The notes under the pieces: model-generated
The model's input: only the letters and a program-made list of their open reading frames with translations
The model's database searches: none
What the model was told of the DNA's origin: nothing
Assembly: GCF_035277725.1 (NCBI RefSeq)
Contig: NZ_DATEJY010000106.1
Span: 1-64,000, forward strand
DNA from: Dyella_B sp035277725
GTDB taxonomy: Bacteria; Pseudomonadota; Gammaproteobacteria; Xanthomonadales; Rhodanobacteraceae
Length of the DNA: 64,000 nt
Direction of reading: 5' to 3'
Made by a program: the position numbers and the translations under genes
Shown: one piece after another, positions 51,790 through 62,100 of the stretch
Position numbering within the stretch: the stretch's first letter is position 1
Layout: each line of letters starts with the position of its first letter

Positions 51790-52812
51790 TCAGAACGTCT
51801 GCTGCTGCGGATACTCCGCCGTGAAATCGTTATCCCACAGGAAGTTGGTAAACGACACCGTTACCGAGATATCCAGGCCTTCCACGAAATGCCAGCAACC
51901 CACCGGCAGGAACAGCACTTCGCCCGGATTCAACGTGCACGACAGCACCTGCACGCCTGCCATGCGCGGATAGCGGTGCAGATCGATGTTGCGGCCATCC
52001 ACGTGGGTGAAGCAGTGTTCGTGGTTGTAGACGTGCGCAATCTCGCAAGCCGGCATCAGCAGGATGCGCTTGCGGCCGAGCACCTGCGCCATGAAGTTGT
52101 TGGTGAGGTCGTGATGGAACGGCGTGATCGTGCCGGGCGGCCCGAACCATAGAAAACCTTGCGTTGATCCGCTGCCGTCCAGGTACTCGGGAATCTGCAC
52201 GATGTCCTGCCACAATACATCGAGCGCCGCGCGATTCTTGCCCTCGTTGTAGGCGGTCATGTAGAAGTCGTTGCTGCGTTCGGCGTGGCGCACCATCTCG
52301 ACGTAATCGCCAAACAGCATCGTCTTGCGGTGTGCGGTCTTGCGCAGTTCGTATTGCGCATCCGCATCGCGGCCGAACTGGATTTCCACTTCGCGCTCGC
52401 CGCAGCGTTGCTTGAAATAGTCAAGATTCCACTTCGCCATCGCGGGCCAGTCGTCCATCATGCCGGTGATGATCACCGGACGGCCGGCGCTGTAGTACGC
52501 ATCAAGGAATTCCTCGCGCGACAGCTTGTGCCGGCGCGGCACTTCCGTAGCGCGCAGACGATTCATGTGACGCTGCGTTTCCAGCACCCAATCATGTTTC
52601 GCCAGGCGATTGCGCAGACGTTGCGCGCCGGCGATGTAGGGGCTGGTCATGGCCTGTTGGATTTCCTGCACGGCTTCGTCGTGCGCAATGCCGGCATGCA
52701 GCATCTGTTCGTAGATGCTTTGCGGTGGACCATCCAGCAACAGGTTTTCGGCTATCCACCGGCGCCACTCGTTATCGACGTGGACCACCGGCCTCAACTC
52801 GACGTTCGCCAT
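51790..52812 (-). CDS. JmjC/cupin-like Fe(II)/2-oxoglutarate-type dioxygenase
   Basis: A 340-residue protein with a cupin-8/JmjC-like domain in the C-terminal two thirds. Metal ligands are likely HHD in ITPFHHDLTNNFM and the distal His in PVGCWHFVEGL; GSGSTQGFLWFGPPGT and QVLGRKRILLMP are typical strands. Proteins of this group hydroxylate amino acid side chains or small molecules; bacterial targets are mostly unknown. An N-terminal helical ~100 residues precede the barrel. It is convergent with the DUF2334 gene, and no functional link to the glycan genes is visible. Confidence 0.85.
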   Translation of the reverse strand: MANVELRPVVHVDNEWRRWIAENLLLDGPPQSIYEQMLHAGIAHDEAVQEIQQAMTSPYIAGAQRLRNRLAKHDWVLETQRHMNRLRATEVPRRHKLSREEFLDAYYSAGRPVIITGMMDDWPAMAKWNLDYFKQRCGEREVEIQFGRDADAQYELRKTAHRKTMLFGDYVEMVRHAERSNDFYMTAYNEGKNRAALDVLWQDIVQIPEYLDGSGSTQGFLWFGPPGTITPFHHDLTNNFMAQVLGRKRILLMPACEIAHVYNHEHCFTHVDGRNIDLHRYPRMAGVQVLSCTLNPGEVLFLPVGCWHFVEGLDISVTVSFTNFLWDNDFTAEYPQQQTF

Positions 52813-52987
52813 GACATCCCCTCACGCGTTACGTGGCAGCGGCCATTGGAAAGCGAGCCTAGCGCAGGCCCGCCTGCAGCAATGCGATTGTGTCGACGAA
52901 ATGACAACGATGTCTAGCCCTTTTGACGCCCGGTCGACCCGATAGGTGGAACATGGCGCAGGTCCATTCCCAGCCAGGAGCATCGCC

Positions 52988-53479
52988 ATGCCCGAACAAC
53001 GCACCCTGCGCGCGGCTGAAGAGGATCGGCGCGAAGGCAAATCACCCAGCACGCAAGCCGGCGAATTCGTGAAAGAGGAAATCGAGCACGTCCGCGAAGG
53101 CAGGCATGGCGTGCGCTCGACCAAGCAGGCCATCGCCATCGGCTTGTCCAAGGCCCGCCGCGCCGGTGTCGAGTTGCCGGCGCCCAAGAAGAACGTCAGC
53201 AAGCGCGTGCAGAAAAAGGCCGAGCAGGATCTGGAGGCCGGCGCGAGCCACCGCCGGAAATCGCCACGCCGCGCACGCGCGACCGAAAATGCCTTGAAGC
53301 GCGAAAGCCGGGAGCCGGTGTCGAAGAGCGCGCTGTCGAAACAAGCGAAGAAGGCGGCGGCAAAGCGCAGCAGCGGCGCACGTTCGGCTGCCGCCAAAAA
53401 AACGGCGCGCACCAAAGGCGCGAGCAAGCGGTCAGCCGCGGCAAAGAAAGCCGCCCGGACCAGAGCGCGAAAAACCTAG
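52988..53479 (+). CDS. Lys/Arg-rich DUF6496-like protein with histone-like tail
   Basis: A 163-residue protein; ATG 52988 has AGGAG 7 bases upstream. The N-terminal ~75 residues form a compact segment (EFVKEEIEHVREGRHGVRSTKQAIAIGLSKARRAGV), the pattern I associate with DUF6496. The rest is a low-complexity basic tail of Ala/Lys/Arg/Ser (KKAAAKRSS, AAAKKTART) like eukaryotic H1 and bacterial HctB-type tails. Binding to DNA or RNA is likely from composition alone. It is a single gene, divergent from the cupin gene. Confidence 0.75.
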   Translation: MPEQRTLRAAEEDRREGKSPSTQAGEFVKEEIEHVREGRHGVRSTKQAIAIGLSKARRAGVELPAPKKNVSKRVQKKAEQDLEAGASHRRKSPRRARATENALKRESREPVSKSALSKQAKKAAAKRSSGARSAAAKKTARTKGASKRSAAAKKAARTRARKT

Positions 53480-53508
53480 TCCCGCCACCACCGCAAACAT
53501 CCGGAACC

Positions 53509-53540
53509 GTTGGGGTTCGCGTTCGCTCACCTCAACCTAC
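53509..53540. repeat. Half REP-like element ending CTAC
   Basis: CGTTGGGGTTCGCGTTCGC followed by TCACCTCAACCTAC, matching the right half of the element at 2886-2970. It lies between the convergent basic-protein and pgm genes. Confidence 0.6.
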
Positions 53541-53552
53541 ACGTGAAATGCG

Positions 53553-55202
53553 TTAATCAGCCAGCGCGGCATCCACGATGCCTTGCGCCTCGCGCAAAAT
53601 CGCCTTGAGGTGTTCCTCGCTGCGGAAGCTCTCGCCGTAGATCTTGTAGATCTCCTCGGTACCGGACGGGCGTGCCGCGAACCAGCCGCTTTCCGACATC
53701 ACCTTGATGCCGCCGATCGGCGCGTTGTTGCCGGGGGCGCGGTCGAGCACGTCGGTGATCTTTTCGCCGGCAAGCTCCTTGCTCTGCAATTGCTCCGGCG
53801 AGAGCTTGGCGAGCCGGGCCTTCTGCTGCGCGTTGGCGGCGGCGTCGACGCGGCTGGAATACGGCTTGCCCAGTGCTTCGGTGAGATCGACATACAACTC
53901 GCCGGGGTCCTTGCCCATGCGCGCGGTCATTTCCGCGGCGAGCAGCGAGGGGACGATGCCATCCTTGTCAGTGGTCCATACCTTGCCGTCATGACGCAGC
54001 ATGGACGCGCCCGCGCTTTCCTCGCAGCCGAAACCGAGTACGCCATTGAACAGGCCGTCGGCGAACCATTTGAAGCCGACCGGTACTTCATAAAGCCGAC
54101 GGCCCAGGCGCTCCGTCACGCGGTCGATCAGCGAGCTGCTCACGACCGTCTTGCCGACGCTGGCCTTGTCGGTCCATTGCGGGCGATGGCGGAACAGGTA
54201 ATCCACCATCACCGACAGGTAGTGATTCGACGGCATCAAACCCGCGCTGCGCGCAACGACGCCGTGGCGGTCATGATCGGTATCGCAGCCAAACGCTACG
54301 TCGTAGCGATCCTTCAAGCCGATCAGGCGCTGCATGGCGTACTGCGAGGAGGGATCCATGCGGATCTTGCCGTCCCAATCCACCGTCATGAAGCGGAAGG
54401 TGGGGTCGACCGTGTCGCTGACGATGGTGAGGTCAATGCCATAGCGCTGCGCGATCGGCTGCCAGTAGTGCACGCCTGCGCCGCCCAGCGGATCGACCGC
54501 CATGCGCACGCCGGCATGGCGGATCACGTCGAAGTCGATGATGTTTTTCAGGTCATCGACATAGTGGCCAAGATAATCGTATTCCTGCACCAGGCTGGAA
54601 CGCCGCGCCGTGGGGTAGCCGATGCGCTTGACGCCATCCAGGCGGCTTTCGAGCAAGGCGTTGGCGCGCTGCTGGATCCAGCTGGTGACGTCGGTATCGG
54701 CCGGGCCGCCGTTGGGCGGGTTGTACTTGAAGCCGCCGTCGGCGGGCGGATTGTGCGACGGCGTGACCACGATGCCGTCGGCCAGCCCATCCACGCGCTG
54801 GCGGTTGTAGGTGAGGATGGCGTGCGACACCGCGGGCGTCGGCGTGAATTCGCCGCCAGCGGAAATCGCCACGGCCACATCGTTGGCGACCAGCACTTCG
54901 ACCGCGCTCTGGAACGCCGGCTGGGACAGCGCGTGCGTGTCGATGCCGATATACAGCGGGCCGGTAATGTTCTTCTGGCGGCGGTAATCGCAGATGGCCT
55001 GGGTGATGGCCAGTACGTGCCATTCGTTGAAGCTGCGGTCGAGCGAAGAGCCACGGTGGCCGGAAGTGCCGAAGCTCACGCGCTGAGTGGGTTCGGAGGG
55101 ATCGGGGCGCAGCGCCGTATAGGCGTCCAGCAGCTTGGTTACGTCTACCAGCATGGATTCCGGGGCGGGTTTTCCGGCAAGCGCGTCGATGTTGGGGCTC
55201 AC
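53553..55202 (-). CDS. pgm: Alpha-D-glucose phosphate-specific phosphoglucomutase
   Basis: A 549-residue enzyme interconverting glucose-6-P and glucose-1-P, the entry to UDP-glucose. Signatures: VSFGTSGHRGSSLDRSFNE, active-site Ser in GIVVTPSHNPPADGGFKYN, the metal loop FGCDTDHDRHGVV, sugar-binding GFGCEESAGAS, and the phosphate-binding RPSGTEEIYKIYGES. I chose the GTG at 55202: it gives the same distance to FGTSGHRG as E. coli Pgm and has GAGGAA 9 bases upstream. The longer ATG reading starts inside a hairpin repeat. It should feed the cyclic glucan synthase two genes upstream. Confidence 0.95.
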   Translation of the reverse strand: MSPNIDALAGKPAPESMLVDVTKLLDAYTALRPDPSEPTQRVSFGTSGHRGSSLDRSFNEWHVLAITQAICDYRRQKNITGPLYIGIDTHALSQPAFQSAVEVLVANDVAVAISAGGEFTPTPAVSHAILTYNRQRVDGLADGIVVTPSHNPPADGGFKYNPPNGGPADTDVTSWIQQRANALLESRLDGVKRIGYPTARRSSLVQEYDYLGHYVDDLKNIIDFDVIRHAGVRMAVDPLGGAGVHYWQPIAQRYGIDLTIVSDTVDPTFRFMTVDWDGKIRMDPSSQYAMQRLIGLKDRYDVAFGCDTDHDRHGVVARSAGLMPSNHYLSVMVDYLFRHRPQWTDKASVGKTVVSSSLIDRVTERLGRRLYEVPVGFKWFADGLFNGVLGFGCEESAGASMLRHDGKVWTTDKDGIVPSLLAAEMTARMGKDPGELYVDLTEALGKPYSSRVDAAANAQQKARLAKLSPEQLQSKELAGEKITDVLDRAPGNNAPIGGIKVMSESGWFAARPSGTEEIYKIYGESFRSEEHLKAILREAQGIVDAALAD

Positions 55203-55231
55203 GTGTCTAGGTTCCTCGTCGAATGGCATCC

Positions 55232-55355
55232 ACTCCCTTCCCTGCTTGCAGGGGAGGGTTGGGGTGGGGTTGCATAGGCTTGCGGCACAGTTTGAATTCA
55301 CCGCGAGATTCGCTTCACCCCGCCCCAGCCCTCCCCTACTACACGTAGGGGAGGG
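55232..55355. repeat. Paired CCCTCCC-type hairpins (BIME-like)
   Basis: Two hairpins in inverted order: CTTCCCTGCTTGCAGGGGAG at about 55232-55270 followed by GGGTTGGGGTGGGG, and CACCCCGCCCCAGCCCTCCC with CTACACGTAGGGGAGGG at about 55315-55355. They are separated by ~45 bases. They sit between the HAD and pgm genes. Confidence 0.65.
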
Positions 55356-55433
55356 AGCAAATCAGGCAGCGGCAAATTATCGGTGACGAAGCATCAATCC
55401 TTCGTCTGCGCCGCGTTAGCGGTCGCGGTCCAT

Positions 55434-56117
55434 TCAGGCCGCGGCTGCCCCCACCAACTCGGCCGCCAGCGCTGGCAGCTCGCTGATGGAGCCGATGATG
55501 TAGTCCGGCGCGGGATCGAGCTCGTCCAGGTTCGCGATGGAGGCGTAGTGGCCCTGGCGCACGAACACGGTGGTAAGGCGCTCGCCGAGCTTGCGCTTCA
55601 TCTTGGTCAGGAGGTTAGGCTTGTCGTCCGTCATCACGTAATGCGCGGCGGGATAGCGCGCCAGCATTTCGTCCAGCGCCAGTTCCTTGTGCACGAAGAT
55701 CAACACCTCGCCGCGCACCGCCCCGCGGATGCCGGCGCGCTCGATCTTGTGCGGCTGGAACACGACGTCGCCATCGGAAAGAATCGCCGCGCGTCCCAGC
55801 TGGTTGAGCTGGTCGATGGTTTCCAGCGCACCGGGATACAGCCGCTGCTCGAACGGGTAATCGAGTATCCAGTACGACAGAGTAAAAATGCCCGGGCGCG
55901 TGTCGTTTTCCAGGCGGAAGTGCTGCAATGCCCCGAGGTAATCGACGTAGCCGAGCGAATCGCGCAGTTGTTCGTAGATCGCCCAGTAGCGATCACATTC
56001 CGCCTGACCGAATTCACGTGTGAGATGCGCGCGCAGGTCGGCGCCGAAGCGGTCGTTGTCGAGCAAGGTGTTGTCGACATCCAGCAAAAATACGTGCGAA
56101 GCGTTGGCTTGGTTCAC
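55434..56117 (-). CDS. HAD-superfamily hydrolase coupled to the glucan synthase
   Basis: A 227-residue HAD phosphatase-like protein. Motif I is FLLDVDNTLLDND, a cap of helices follows, motif II lies around RAAILSDGDVVF, and motif IV is probably YVMTDDKPNLLTKMK. It begins with GTG, overlapping the stop codon of the cyclic glucan synthase (GTGA), so translation is coupled. The substrate is unknown; a sugar phosphate or a by-product of glucan synthesis is a guess from context. The start of pgm lies about 230 bases further on. Confidence 0.85.
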   Translation of the reverse strand: MNQANASHVFLLDVDNTLLDNDRFGADLRAHLTREFGQAECDRYWAIYEQLRDSLGYVDYLGALQHFRLENDTRPGIFTLSYWILDYPFEQRLYPGALETIDQLNQLGRAAILSDGDVVFQPHKIERAGIRGAVRGEVLIFVHKELALDEMLARYPAAHYVMTDDKPNLLTKMKRKLGERLTTVFVRQGHYASIANLDELDPAPDYIIGSISELPALAAELVGAAAA

Positions 56118-59100
56118 AAATAGACGTCCACTTGGTGCTCGCCGCCATCATCGATCAACGTCAACCGGTCGCCTTCGACCGGCTTGCCGTTGAACAGGAT
56201 GCGGCGCGGTTCTGCCCTGCCCTGCGCCGCGTGCACCACGATCTGGTAGTCGGTCTCGCGGTGCCGGTAGCTCAGGCGATAGTCCGGCCAGTCTGGCGGA
56301 AGCACGGGGTCGATGTACAGGCTTTCCCCCTCCACGCGCAGGCCCAGCAGGGATTCCACGATCAGGCGGTACATCCAGCCGGCCGAGCCGGTATACCAGG
56401 TCCAGCCGCCGCGGCCGTCGTGCACGCCGCCGTAATACACGTCGGCGGCAACCACATAGGGTTCCACCTTGTACACGTCGATGCGCTCGCCGCTGCCGTG
56501 GCTGATCGGGCTGATCATGTGCAGCATGTCCCACGCGCGGCGCGCATCGCCCATGGCGGCAAAAGCCATCGTCGCCCAGATCGCCGCATGCGTGTACTGG
56601 CCGCCGTTTTCACGCACGCCGGGCACATAGCCCTTGATGTAGCCGGGGTCGAGCGGCGAACGATCGAACGGTGGATCGAGCAACTGGATAATGCCGGCAT
56701 CGCGCTTCACCAGATGCTTGTCCAGCGATTCCAGCGCCTGCCGGCGGCGCTCCATCGGCGCGGCGCCCGACAGCACCGACCAGCTCTGCGCGATGGAATC
56801 GATGCGGCATTCCTCGTTCTGCTTGGAACCCAGCGGCGTGCCATCGTCGAAATACGCGCGACGGTACCACTCGCCATCCCATGCGTGTTCGTTGAGTGCA
56901 TCGGCCAGCTTGCGCGCTTCTTCTTCGCAGCGCCTGGCATAGGCTTCGTCGTCGTGACGCCGCGCGGTTTCGGCGAACGACGTCAGCACCTGGTACATGA
57001 AAAAGCCCAGCCACACGCTTTCGCCGGTGCCCTTCTCGCCGACCTTGTTCATGCCGTCGTTCCAGTCGCCAGTGCCGATCAAGGGCAAACCATGCGGGCC
57101 GCGCGCCTTGATGCCGCGTTCGATCGCCTGCACGCAGTGCTCGTACAGCGTGGCGCTCTGCTGCGAACGCAGCGGCAGGTCGTAATAGGATTCCTCCTCC
57201 GGCCGCACCGGGCGGCCTTCGATAAAGCCGATCCGCTCATCCATCACGCCGGTGTCGTGCGTGGTGTGTACGTAGCGGCTCACCGCCAGCGGCAACCAGA
57301 GGTAATCATCCGAGCAATGCGTACGCACGCCGCGGTCGGAAGGTGGGTGCCACCAGTGCTGCACGTCGCCTTCCACGAACTGGTGCGCGGCGCACAGCAA
57401 CAGGTGCTGCCGTGCGCTGTAGCCGCTGGCGTGCACCATCGCCATGGAATCCTGCAGCTGGTCGCGAAAACCGAATGCGCCGCCGGATTGGTAATAGCCG
57501 CTGCGCCCCCAGAAACGCGCGGCAATCACTTGATACATCAGCCAGCCGTTGGCGAGCGCGTTCACGGCCACATCCGGCGTTTTCACTTGCACGCGGCCCA
57601 GCGTCCAGCGCCAATGCATGCGTACTTCTTCCAGTGCCGACATCGCCGCATTCGAACCGCGATGGCGATGCGCCAGATCGCTCGCACTCTTGGCATCGTG
57701 CGCGGCGCCGAGCCGGAAGATCACCTCGCGCGTTTCATCCTTGCCCAGTTCGAACGGCACCTGGATCGCCGCACACGGATCAAGGCCGGCGCCGATACGT
57801 CCGGACAAACCAACGCGGCTCATCGCCGATGGCGCGCGCGGATGTCCATTGCGGCCCATGAATTCCATGCGATCGCAGGTCACGCTGCGCGTGAAGGCGT
57901 CGGTGTCGAAGAACGCCACGCGGCCTGGAAACTCGGTGTTGTATGCATTGCGCGCAAGCAAGGCGCCGGTGACGGGATCGGACTCGGAGACGGTGTGCAT
58001 GGCGTATTTGTTGCGCATATCGCCCAGCACCCATTCCACGTAGCCCGTGGCGGACAAGCGCCGTGTGCGGCCTGAAAGGTTGTGCACGCGCAGCACCCAG
58101 AACTTCACCGACGCATGCAGGGCCACGTACATCCACAGCTCGGTATGGATGCCATCCTCGACGTGTTCGAACACCGAATAACCAAAACCATGCCGCGTGA
58201 CGTACGCACCCTTGCCACGGTGCGGCAGCGGCGTGGGTGACCAATAGCGGCCGGTTTCCTCGTCGCGCACGTACAGCGCTTCACCGCAGCTGTCGCTGAC
58301 CGGGTCGTTGTGCCAGGGCGTCAGGCGATATTCGTGCGAGTTTTCGGCCCAGGTATAGGCACTCCCTGCCTCGGACACCACGCAACCGAAATCGGGATTG
58401 GCCAGCACGTTGGCCCAAGGCGCCGGCGTGTGCCGCCCCGGACGCTGGATGATGACGTACTCGCTGAGATCGGGCGAAAAGCCACCATAACGGTTGCTCA
58501 ACTGCAGCGTGTCGAACAGCGCTTGCGTGCTGTCTTCGATCGCCCCTGGTTCCGCGCCGCCCGGCCTGCTGACCACCAGCGCCGGCAATTGCGACTCCAC
58601 GCGCCGGCGCTCGATCTGCTCGACCAGCGTACCGCGGCTGTCGTGGAGCACGATGCGCGCCACGGATTGCACCAGTACGCGATCTTCCACTGACAACTGC
58701 TGCGAAGGACGCAAAAAAATGCCGCCCGGACGATCGATCAGGCTCGCTTCCACGCTGGAGGCGATCAGCCCCAGGATCAGATCCTGCAATTCCTGCCGAT
58801 AGCCGGCCTGGTCTTCGTTCCAGATCACCAGATCCACCGTCAGGCCCTTCATGCGCCAATACGCATGCGCCTGCACCAGCTGGCGCACCAGTTCGATATT
58901 GGCGATATCACCAATGCGCAACAACACGATCGGCAGATCGCCGGAAATCGCCTGCCCCCACAAGCCCGATTGCCCGCGCCGGTTGGCCAGCAGCACGCTC
59001 GTCTCGGCACGCAACAAGGTATTGGCGTACAGGATGGATGCGGCCATGCGCTCGTATAGCCGTGCATCCGCATGCGTGGCGTTGAGTTGCTGCAGCAACA

Positions 59101-62100
59101 CCTGGCTATGCGTCCATGCCAGGTCGAAGACGCGATCGGCCAAATGGCGGTCGCGGTACTTGTCAGCCAGATGCAAACAGGCATCACGGTTTTCCGCCAC
59201 GCCCGTCACCACGTCGACAGTCGCAGACGCTTCCGGCGGCAGGGTGATACGCACGCGAATCGACACGATCGGATCAAGCACCGACCCCACCGTGTTGGAA
59301 AGCTGCGTATTCGATATCAGCTTGCTCAACGCCTGCGGCCGCATGATGTTGCGGCCGCGGCCGATAAATTTCGCGCGATCCGTCTCGTAGGAAATGGCGT
59401 CGATCGTCGCATCGTGCACGGCCATCACATGGCACATCCACGGCACGCGTTCGTCATTCGCGCGCGGGCGGCGCGTGCCGATCAAGGCTTGCGTCGTGGC
59501 CACCCATTCGGTCTGCACGAACAAATTGCTGAAAGCCGGATGCGAGGCGTCGGCCATCGGCGGCGCGATGACCAGTTCGGCGAAGGTGGTGATCTCGATG
59601 GTGCGCGGACGTCGGCCGCGATTGGTCAGGCGCACGCGGCGCAGTTCGATATCGTCCTCCGGCGACACCACGATCTCGGTATGCGCATCGTAGTGGTGCT
59701 TGCGCACGCGGAATTCCGCGCGTGCGTCGGAGAAAATCGCTTCGTAATGATCGGGTTTGGCCAGCGTGGGTTGGTAGGTGGTAGACCAGTATTCGCCGGT
59801 TTCCACGTCGCGCAGATAGCAGAACTGTCCCCAGTTGTCGCGCGTGATGTCTTCGTGCCAGCGATGCACCGACAGATCACGACAACGGCTGTAACCGCCG
59901 CCCGCGCTGCTCATCATCACGTGATAACGGCCGTTCGACAGCAGCTGCACCGCGGGGCGCGGCATGTTCGGATCGGTGAACACGCGCAGCGGATGGTCGG
60001 CGGTGGCCATGCCGGTCTGCCAGGTCTCGAAGCCGATGCTTTGCAGATACTCGGTGGCATTCTTCGGCACGCGCTCCTGCAGCAGCAGCGACACCGCGCG
60101 GAATTGCGGATCGTTGTCGAAGCGCTTCTGCATCGGTTGATCGAGCAGCAGATAGGCCAGCGACAGCAGGCTCATACCTTGGTGATGCGCCATGAACGAG
60201 GATACCGTCACGGCGCTTTGCCCATGCGGCACGCGAGCAGGCGTGTAATCGACGGCTTCGTAAAAACCGAAGCGCCCTCGCCTGCCTTCTGCCGCCAATC
60301 GTTCCAGGTTGGTGTAGGCCTCGGATGGCGCCACCATCAAGGCCATCACGCTGGCATACGGCGCGATCACCACATCTTCGCCCAGCCCGCGCTTCAACCC
60401 CAGACCCGGCACGCCGAACGCGCGGTACTGGTAATTCATATGCACGTCGACGGTGTTGTAGCCGGATTCGGAAACACCCCACGGCACGCCGGTCTGCTGG
60501 CCGTATTCGATCTGCCGCTGCACGGCGGCGCGGCAAGTTTGGTCAAGCAATGTGCCTTCGTAGGTGGGCATCACCAGCATCGGCATCAGGTATTCGAACA
60601 TCGAGCCGGACCACGACAACAGCACCGGCTTGCCGCCCGCGCTGGTCAGCAGGCGGCCGAGCGCGAACCAGCTGTCCTGCGGCAATTGGCCTTGCGCGAT
60701 GGCGAGATAACTCGCCAGGCGCGCTTCGGAAGCAAGCAGGTCGTAGCAACTGGCGTCCAGCCGGCGCTCGTCGACGTTGTAGCCGATGGAGAGGAGCTTC
60801 TTGCGTGGATCGAACAGGAAGCGGAAATCCATCGTCGCCAGCTCCGAGATCGTCGAAGCCAGGCGCAGGATTTCATCGCGGCGCGCCTTCGGGCTTGCTG
60901 CATCGCTATCGCCATTGGTGCCCGATGCGAGCAAGACCTGACGCAAGCTGGGAATGCCTTCCTGCTCCGGAAGATGCGCGATCCATGCGGACACCTGATC
61001 CACTTCGCGGCGGATATCGGCAAGCTGCTCGCGCAGGCGCTGGTACCAGAACGGCGCTTCGCCAGCATCGTCGCGCGGAACCGCGGTGCCGAGATTGTCG
61101 AAACGCATCTGCAGATCTACCAGATGGACCAGTACGCGGTCCAGGGAGGCGGACGGTTGCTGCACGTGATCGCGCAGCAATTGGCGCAAACTGGAAACGG
61201 CAGCGTCGGCATGGCCGTCCGGCATGGCATCGCGCATCAGCGTGAGCGTATCGCGCAAGCCTTCCAGCAAGCGAGGATGGAATACGGGTTCGTCGAACAA
61301 GGCGAGCAAGCCGGGGCGCAACACCAGCAGATGCGCCGCGAGGTTGCCGCTATCCACCGAAGACACATAATTTGGCGCCAGCGGTTGCAGCGTGACGGTG
61401 TCGTACCAGTTGTACAGATGGCCGCGATAGCGCGACATGCCCTGCAGGGTCTGCACGGTTTTCGCCACACGCTCCAGCATTCGACCGGCCGTGACATAGC
61501 CAAAATCGTAGGCAGCCAGGCAGGACAGCAACGACAAGCCGATATTGGTCGGCGAGGTGCGATGCGCCACCACCGTGGCCGGCACCTCCTGCACGTTGTC
61601 GGGCGGCAGCCAGTTGTCTTCCGCACCGACGTAGGTTTCGAAGAAGGCCCAGATGCGGCGCGATAGCGCACGCAAGAAACGCCTCTGCCGCCGTGATGGT
61701 GCGAACGCCACTTCCTTGCGCCGTTCGCTCGACCAACGCACTACTACCGGGCCAATGAACCACAGCAACAGAATCGGCACGGCCGGCGCAAGCGCCAGCG
61801 GCTGTCGCGACCACACTGCCGCCGCGCCTGCCACGGCCAGTACCGGGTTGATCCACATCATCCGATAGGTGCGCGCGGTCGATTGCGTGCCTTCCTGCGC
61901 CACGTCGCGCGAGGTGCGCCATTGCAGCAGGTTGCGCCGGCTCACCAGCATGCGCCAACGCGTGCGCGCAATCGCGTCCAGCGTGTAATACGCCTCATGC
62001 GGCAAGGTGGCCAGGTTGAACAGCGCACGCGCAAGATGCTGGCCGGCCGGACTCAGCGCGGACTTCAGGTGCGACGTCAGCGCAATGTCTTCCTGCTTCT

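Noticed and set aside
59072..61666. Long open frame antisense to the cyclic glucan synthase
   Set aside because: Same composition bias as other antisense frames here; the minus-strand protein has continuous family motifs over the whole stretch.
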